Part shown: positions 57,616 through 64,000 of the stretch, piece after piece
Layout: each line of letters opens with the position of its first letter
How positions within the stretch are numbered: position 1 is the stretch's first letter
NCBI GenBank assembly: GCA_948099385.1
Contig: CANUEZ040000156.1
Location: 5,973,501 to 6,037,500 of the forward strand
Source of the DNA: Fasciola hepatica
Lineage: Eukaryota; Platyhelminthes; Trematoda; Plagiorchiida; Fasciolidae
Direction: 5' to 3'
DNA: 64,000 nt
Program-made: the position numbers and the translations under genes
The notes under the pieces: model-generated
The model's database searches: none
Told to the model about the DNA's origin: nothing
Seen by the model: only the letters and a program-made list of their open reading frames with translations

Positions 57616-60600
57616 CCGTTCAAAAGCCTCAGTCATGTCTAGGCGAATTATGATCACTGATTTACAACTGTTGGTAGCCACTGTTACCAGGTTGAGGAAA
57701 TCACTCACACAGAAGGCACGCGATCTGTTTTGAAGCAAGTCGTTCTCAGTGGAGTTTTTATTATTATTCAGTAGATGAGTTGTCAACTTATTTTTTTATC
57801 AGTCTTTCCATAATTCAGGAAATTACGGGGGCGTGACTTACTGGTAGATAGTTGGTCAGGCCTTGTAGTGAAGCTTTTTTGGGAGTCGAGATAATAACTG
57901 ATGATTTTTAATGCCAGGAGGTGATGTTACTTATGAATAAATCAAAAACCTTTGCAACAAGACTGGGACTGTGGCTCCCCCTTACGTGAAAGCAGCCGGC
58001 GGGACGGCATCTGGCCCGGGGTGGTAGGACGGTTTAGTTTTAGTCAGCTATGCCGTTACCTAATAAGGGTGAAATGAAATTGCTGAGAACTGTTCGGGTG
58101 TCAGAAGCTCAGAGTGGGGCAGGTATAGGAAGTCGTCGGTCGTTAGAAACGAGGCATAACGGGTACTGAATGCCTCTGAGATGTCGTAAGGGTTCGTCAC
58201 ATAATTTTATTGTACACAGTGGATGAGGTGGGTGAATTGCACTGTTTGTTTCCCAGTTTTATCAGCTTAAACGAGGCTTCCACTCTCTTGGGGTAACTCA
58301 GCGACCTCAGTCCCTGTTTAGTCTTGAAAGTTTCGGTCAGCTATATTGAATAAGATAAACTAATCATTTGTGTGAGCAGAAAGAAATCTCCCGACATGCA
58401 GAATTTGCGTTGCAACTTAGAAAGCTTCTTTTTCATTGACAGTGTTTGATTTATTGCCTCCAGGCAGCCCTTGCGCCGGGGTGATTCGTTCAAGACGCAT
58501 TTAGGGTGGAGTAAAGTTAATCCCCTACCGTATGCAGGTAGTTAGATAGAGTGTTCCAGTACCGGGCACGAATATGTGAAATTAAATGGTTTTAGCTAGC
58601 TCTGTGTATGAGGAACTGTGTTCACCTACCGTCAGCGAACAACCAAATTGCGTCAGCTGTCAACACTGGTGGGGCACTAAGCCCAAGGCTTGAGACAACG
58701 AGACCTCGGGTGACAGGACAGCCGATCGCCGGAGTGGGTCAATGAATGAAAGAGGAGTCTTGTCAGTGTTGTTCAAGCCTCTAGGTGTGGTAACCCACAC
58801 CAGTCGGACCATTGCACTGTGCGCAACGAGTGGGCGAATGTGAAAGCAACCTAATATATTCTTTTTTTTGTGCTAGTAAATGAACATGATTCTGAGGCCG
58901 ATCTGGGTTCTTGCTAGAGTTAGCGGGACGGAACAAAACGTTGTGGAATGGTCTTTCGGCGGTTGGTTTGTAGGCGGTTCGTATTGGCACTACAAACTTG
59001 CACTTTACCTGGTAAATGATCGCACACAGGGAGTGCCTTCTCGACCGACGCGTGTACACAAGTTAAGCCCATGGTGAAAATCCGTTCAAGAATGCTACTG
59101 CCTCCAGCTGGGCATATTACAAGTTGAGTCCAACCTCCTAAACGGATGCCATTTAGGGAGTAGAGTAGATGTTGTGGGGGTATCCAAGGTGGACAAACGG
59201 AAGACTAGTGCTTTAAAGTCACCGACCACCTGTTTGGGGCCGGGTACGTAAACAACAATGTTTCTCGCGTCTAAGATAGGCTGGAAGTCGTTTTGGGTAG
59301 TGTTAGGGGGCAGTAGATGCAACCAATAACAAAATCAGAACATTCTATGGTGACCTGTTGCCAAAATGAATCCGTTAAGTTACCCAGTATGCTGATATAC
59401 TTTCGGTGGTATGGTTTACCTTACATATATGGTAAAGTCTCCCCTTCGCTGAGTCAGTGTGCTTTTCCTTGGTACCCGGTGAAAGCGACATACTCGTTTG
59501 GAGTTTTATCTATCAACCAGGTTTTGGTAACCAAAATAAGATCGTAATCAGAAGGAGGCAGTAACACACACAGCATTCGCTACCTGTTCACCGTTCAGCG
59601 TGCATTCATCACAAGTAGTGAGCCATTTACTGGAGTAGAGATAACCGTCAGAAACTTCATAGGACTCAGGCATAACTTTCACTGAGGGAGGATCGGAAAT
59701 ACAATCAAAGTTGCTCTGGCCAGAGTTGTCTTTGGCTGGTTGGATACACGGGTGTAGCCGCACCAGCGGCTCCTGGAAGACCCTGCTGTGATTCACAGCC
59801 GAATTAGCTGAGATGGGCAGGATAGTGTCTGGGTGAGCCACGAAGGCTAGCAAGTGGCAGTACGAAGGTTGATGAGTTAGAGGGAGTGTCTGAGATCCTC
59901 AAAGTAGCTGTTCCACCTGGGCGGATATTGCTGCCCAAGGAGAAGACTGAAGGGAACAATGCTGCAGGTGTGTGTGGTGCGCAGGATAGTCAGAGTTTTT
60001 GGGAATCTGGACTTGCAGGCCGTGGAGAAATAGTAGGGGTGGCGGGATTTCTATGGGGAACAAGCGGGTACAGTGTGAAGCATAGTATGTGAAGGGCAAA
60101 TAAGGAGCCGTTTGAGGATGGGAAGTCAAAAGTGTAGGTGGAGTCCAACGGTGCAGCAATGGATGATTGTGCAGAACATTTGGGTTGGATTCCCACAGGT
60201 ACAGGGGAGGTGTTGAGAGGTTCATAGTGAGCTGTAGGATAGATGCTGGATTTCGGGCTATTGCGCAAGATGGGGAATTGATGATGTGAGGTTGGGTGGT
60301 TTAGGTGTATCGTAGGTGTAGGGAGCAGCGGTTTTAGAAGGCGGAAGGGGTCGGTTGACCCGGCAACCAGGTTATGGGTGGGAAGGCTGTTAGTGTCGGG
60401 GAGATTCTTTTAGAATAAGCATGGAAGGCATGTGAGTATGTGGATCGGTTAGCGAGTAAGTACGACGTCGAGGTGGTTTTTGGAGTAAATGAATTTGACA
60501 ACATGGCCGAACAATCCAAATTGGAGGGTCTGGCTGATTTTCTGGGTGGTGGGGGAGGCTTCGCGCGTGCAGTCCGCATTGGGACGGTGGTTCCTAAAAG

Positions 60601-61310
60601 GGGGCACGGTAACGAGAGCTTCAAACGCTTTGGCGTAGGTCGATTAGGGGAGTTCTCAGGCCTACGGTCCGAGTCTATGTCTCGAGGCACGTTTCCACTG
60701 GACGGCGGGGGCAGTTTGGTACTGTCGTCGTCGGAGCTGCTGCAGGGTAACGTCAGACACTTTCGGGGACAAAACGTTGGTCGTATCCACTCTCGATGTA
60801 GAGTTGCTTGATTTGTACATATGACCGAGGGCTGCGCGGTATATCTCTCACTGAAGAGGAGTCTTGCCAACCTAAATCCAGACAATCTTAAGTGGAGTGG
60901 CTGTGGCTAAACTGCTTTGCGTGCCCCTAGACCAAGTGGCAAGGATGCCAGTAGGAAACTGTATTACAATTACACGATTGTTACGTGGAGGCGCCTCGCG
61001 GAGCATCGTTATTAGACATGGAATATGGGTCGTTCCACAAGCACCAAGAAGAGCCCTCTTGAATGATTCTACTGGAATTCTACCAGGGGTATTGAACGCT
61101 GTAGCGCTTCAGGAGTCATGGATTCTCCTTCTTAACTCCAACGCGATAGAGTCAATGTGCCACTCGGGAACCTTTAGGCTATGGAGTACTGATAATTTTT
61201 CCTGCTCGGTGATGTACGAGATAGGCGCGAGTATGGAGCTGGAGTCCTCAATCGCAGAAACCCGGCTTATAGCAGTTGACAGCATTTGCTCTGGAGGACT
61301 AGCCATTCCA
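57611..61310 (-). pseudogene. CR1-like LINE, 5' half (ORF1-like, APE endonuclease, RT start)
   Basis: On minus from about 61310: two frames (61109-61306; 60334-60885, Pro/Ser-rich) probably belong to an ORF1-like N-terminal part. The endonuclease lies between about 59560 and 58990: DLILVTKTWLIDK (ETWL in relatives, so Glu replaced by Lys), then FVIGCIYCPLT, SVTLKH where GDFN is expected, GGWTQLVICPAGGSSILERIFTMGL, and a degraded end with CVHASVEK. The RT entry appears at 58190-57790 (PYDISEAFSTRYASFLTTDD, KPSYHPGPDAVP), and 57553-57786 gives FLNLVTVATNSCKSVII and LDMTEAFERVS (motif A Asp kept), ending exactly at the gypsy insertion. Stops are frequent. The 5' end is not defined. Confidence 0.83.
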
Positions 61311-61400
61311 CTTAGCTTCGTCTACAAAATATGGGAGCGGTACGCACGTGTCTGGAACGTCGGTTGTTCCGTGGGTGCAAGGTATTGTTCTCCAGGATAG

Positions 61401-62510
61401 GTTTTTTGAGGGACGAGGCATGATAGTCTACTGGTAATCTGCTCCGAACAGCATTCTGCAAGTCGAAAATAGGCTGAATATTCAGCCTATCATTAATTAT
61501 TGCGACTATTATTAGTTGCAGTGTACTTAGGAGTAAATACCTTTAGTTGTTTTGATGGGATGGTGCTCACCGCAAAGTTTTGGGATGCTGAACAGTCGAC
61601 TAAGCTTTTCTGATCAAGACATGTTTTCACACTCCTTCATCCTAATTGGCAGTTCGAAAACAACTACAGAGGGTGTTAAATGGATGGCGAGACGCCGTTC
61701 AGTGGATATAGCATATTGGAAGATGGGCCCAATGATTTTGATTGGAACACCATCAGTCTTTGTGTATATGTGTCCTCGTCCAAGGTGGACCTCTGCTCCG
61801 GTCGTTTCCTTCAAATTTCGATTCTTTGTGAAATGTTCTAACAACTTACGAACCCCTTTCCGGTGTGTTATTCTGTTTTCCGTGTTTTGCTACCGACTAC
61901 TATTTCAGTAGTGAGACTCTATGACTGGAACACGTTCTCCTTATTTTTATTGGTCCTTTCTTCTGATCATTGTCATGACCGGCCGGCCTTCTTGAGTCTG
62001 ACCATATTTACGTCTGGACCACCAAGAAACGATGTTGTCTGCTTGAGACCGTTGATAATTCACCTCGAATGTAGGTTTCTCACCTGTTATCAGCTCTTTT
62101 CGTTTATTGCGTCATGCATCACTGGTGTAATTATTATTACAGAACCCCTGACACAAATTAGTTGCCGAGAAATTTGATTTTCTTCTGACAATACATCGAC
62201 CACGGATGCGTCTGTTCGAATGACAAGCCAACGCAGATCGCGAAAAAGTGATCTGCCCTCAACAACCATTCAAATGGTCGCATCGCTGGATGGCAACTGA
62301 TTATTCAGTTCCATCCTCGGTAATTCCCATGCCTGTTCGAATTTCCGATGCGAGCAATAATATGCCTCGGTTTATTGTAACTGAAAAGAACCCACACGTG
62401 CGGGCGATGACGGTGCCTTTTCTCACGGAGGCACTGCCATCCAACCACTGATGCGCTTTCGTCAACGGCTGAATTTCTTGTAAATATAACATTAGGGATG
62501 ACAGCAGACT
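61401..62510. other. No gene recognised
   Basis: The frames at 61552-61911 and 61863-62177 have no known motif. A small palindrome (aggctgaatattcagcct, 61470-61487) is visible. Confidence 0.4.
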
Positions 62511-63274
62511 TCCGCTAGAATTGAGAATTGGACTTGAGCACTCATACTATTCGCAATGAACGCAGTATAGCTCCTGCTCGAACTACGCGCGATTGGAGAT
62601 CAAAACACCGACTGGATGGGCACTCACTCGAACTCGTATTCTGAGTAATCGTAATGTACATAAACATGCGGATGCAATGAAACAACAGGAAATACTGTCA
62701 TTAGCAATCGCCGCATCCGCCGCAGCTAGAATGAAGTTCGGGGTTATTTATTGTAATTACGGCACTCTTTGTTCTGTGAACGTTCCGATCTTCGGATTGT
62801 TTCTTTTGAACTGGAATTTGAACCGGGATCATTGACATATGGAAAAGACTTATAAAGACCAGAATTAGTATCAACCGGATTACAATGGGGAACAGCAATA
62901 AAGGTAATCTGATCTACATGTCTTCGATGAATGGAACCATCATTGAGATCCAAAATCTGACAGTCTTTTCCCGAGTTGCTTAATTACAACGCCTGTTGAG
63001 GGTCTCAAATCATTCCTTCTCTGTGGTAAGCAACTTCCGAGGACTCGAGCTGGAGTAAGCTAGTGCGTAGTGTATCACTCTTGAACATCCTCGCCGGACT
63101 ACTACCCGTGGTTGAATGGATAGAACTGTGATAATGCATTAGGAAATTGTCCACAGTTCTTTCGAGTTCGCTGAATGTTCCTACACTTGTGGATTTGATA
63201 GCACTCTGTAACGTTCGCACAAAATTTTCAGCAATGCCAATTGACTGCGGATGACGTGCGAAAGTTAACACATG
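62511..63274 (-). pseudogene. Inverted copy of gypsy 3' end (integrase C-terminus and LTR)
   Basis: On minus, 63274-63005 encodes the integrase end from HVLTFARHPQSIGIAENF onwards, with the catalytic Glu, and differs from the 56.85-57.12 kb copy by Phe for Leu and Phe for Ser. The C-terminal frame at 62744-62953 is identical to 57170-57379. The LTR occupies about 62708 down to 62511-62520; its last 37 bases diverge from the 57.5-kb copy. Upstream of 63274 gypsy similarity stops abruptly, so the first two Asp of the integrase are lacking. The copy is in inverse orientation to the gypsy element 5 kb to its left. Confidence 0.9.
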
Positions 63275-63505
63275 TAAGTACCTGTACATTTCCGACTTTT
63301 TTCCTTGATTTTCAACGTCCCTTTGTGCGACACTCCTTTTTTGTACCGACGTTTTAATGTAAAATACACACCTTTTGGTCGTCACCACCGCGCAATACAA
63401 AAAGGCTGTAAATAAATCTTTCATTCTGGCACGGTCTCATCTTCTGGTTTGGAGTGTCTTGGAATTACATCGGTCGGAACTAACTGAGTGAAACAAACAT
63501 TTTAG
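63275..63505. other. No gene recognised; junction between two gypsy pieces
   Basis: The 231-bp spacer joins the truncated inverted copy to the plus-strand pol fragment. Neither side continues into it. Confidence 0.4.
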
Positions 63506-64000
63506 AAGCTTCAACGACGTTTCTTGGGAATTTTGAACTACTACCGTCGCTTCATTCCCCATTGTGCGACCATCGTTTCACCTTTGACCGATCTTCTCAA
63601 GTCCAACGCCAAGACGATCGATTTCACTCCCGAAGCCGAGACAGCTTTCACAGAAGCGAAAAAAGCTCTCGCAGACGCCACCATGCTGCACTATCCACAT
63701 TCGGATCCAAATACTGAGTTAGTCCTAACGACTGATGCATCAAATACTGCAGTCGGTGCAGTGCTTCACCAAATAGTGGACAACCAATTACAGCCCATGG
63801 CGTTCTCGCAAAAACTCCAGGCGGCACAGACAAAATACAGCACGTTTTCTCGTGAACTCCTGGCTATTTACTTGTCCATCCGTCATTTCCGCCACCTTTT
63901 GGAAGGACGACAATTTCGTGTGCACACTGACCACAAACCCCTGACACACGCACTTCATGCCAAGCCTGACAGACATTCACCCAGAGATATCCGCTATTTG
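63506..64000 (+). CDS. Ty3/gypsy RT end and RNase H, open to window edge
   Basis: The frame is open for all 165 codons from the TAG at 63503-63505 to the last base. It starts abruptly inside pol with QRRFLGILNYYRRFIPHCA, the RT thumb/connection block, and enters RNase H: LVLTTDASNTAVGAVLHQ (Asp codon 63734), FSRELLAIYLSIRHFRHLLEG (Glu codon 63854) and VHTDHKPLTHALHAKP (Asp codon 63929). All three catalytic acids are present and no stop or shift is seen, so this copy is much younger than the gypsy relics to its left. The RT catalytic box should lie upstream but is absent: the copy is 5'-truncated or rearranged at about 63506. RNase H end and integrase lie beyond the window. Confidence 0.93.

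Noticed and set aside
60440..61400. Plus-strand ORFs of 123 and 167 codons
   Set aside because: They lie opposite the LINE frames at 60334-60885 and 61109-61306 (minus) and show no motif; likely shadow frames, although the plus frame at 60897-61400 is longer than its minus partner.
1..64000. tRNA, rRNA and CRISPR arrays
   Set aside because: I looked for B-box-like GGTTCGA...CC blocks; the one at 27880 has no cloverleaf partners. No rRNA-like stretch and no regularly spaced repeats were seen.

Overview
The window looks like nuclear DNA of a parasitic flatworm (trematode or cestode). It carries no recognisable host gene. Almost everything identifiable is a retrotransposon at some stage of decay: Penelope-like elements with GIY-YIG endonucleases, RTE-type and CR1/Jockey-like LINEs with APE endonucleases, and Ty3/gypsy LTR elements, some of the CsRn1 type (tRNA-Trp-like primer site, CHCC-type Gag finger). 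CsRn1-type elements were described in Clonorchis and other flatworms; the assignment to flatworms is an inference from this repertoire, and I cannot name the species.

Layout. 1-16 kb: a decayed Penelope-like element (2.75-3.73 kb, minus), an inverted/direct repeat cluster beside a (TA)n tract (4.5-5.05 kb), a rearranged Penelope-like element (9.2-11.1 kb) and a Ty3/gypsy integrase relic (11.8-13.0 kb). 16.05-19.65 kb: a full-length RTE-type LINE with an uninterrupted 1007-codon ORF, a short-repeat 3' tail and a perfect 11-bp target-site duplication; it is the best preserved element here. 20-36 kb: CR1-like LINE pieces, a 5'-truncated Penelope-like element flanked by a perfect 130-bp inverted repeat (22.7-23.8 kb), a gypsy RNase H-integrase relic (26.0-27.4 kb), an RTE-like LINE relic on minus (28.4-31.5 kb) and a gypsy Gag-RT relic (34.6-36.0 kb).

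38-50 kb: three CR1-like LINE relics and a very young, short LTR element (44134-45499) with LTRs differing at one position in 308, a 4-bp target duplication and a tRNA-Trp-type primer site but no pol. 52.4-61.3 kb: a CR1-like LINE on minus, split in the middle of its reverse transcriptase by a 4.15-kb Ty3/gypsy element on plus; the LINE frame closes again exactly if the gypsy and one 5-bp target copy are removed. The last 1.5 kb holds an inverted, nearly identical copy of the 3' end of that gypsy element and the beginning of another gypsy pol running off the window.

The genes do not form a pathway. The value of the window is in insertion history: nested insertion, a twin-priming-like inversion in a Penelope-like element, inverted repeats, and a probable gene-conversion tract between inverted gypsy copies. 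I found no evidence for a new cellular system.
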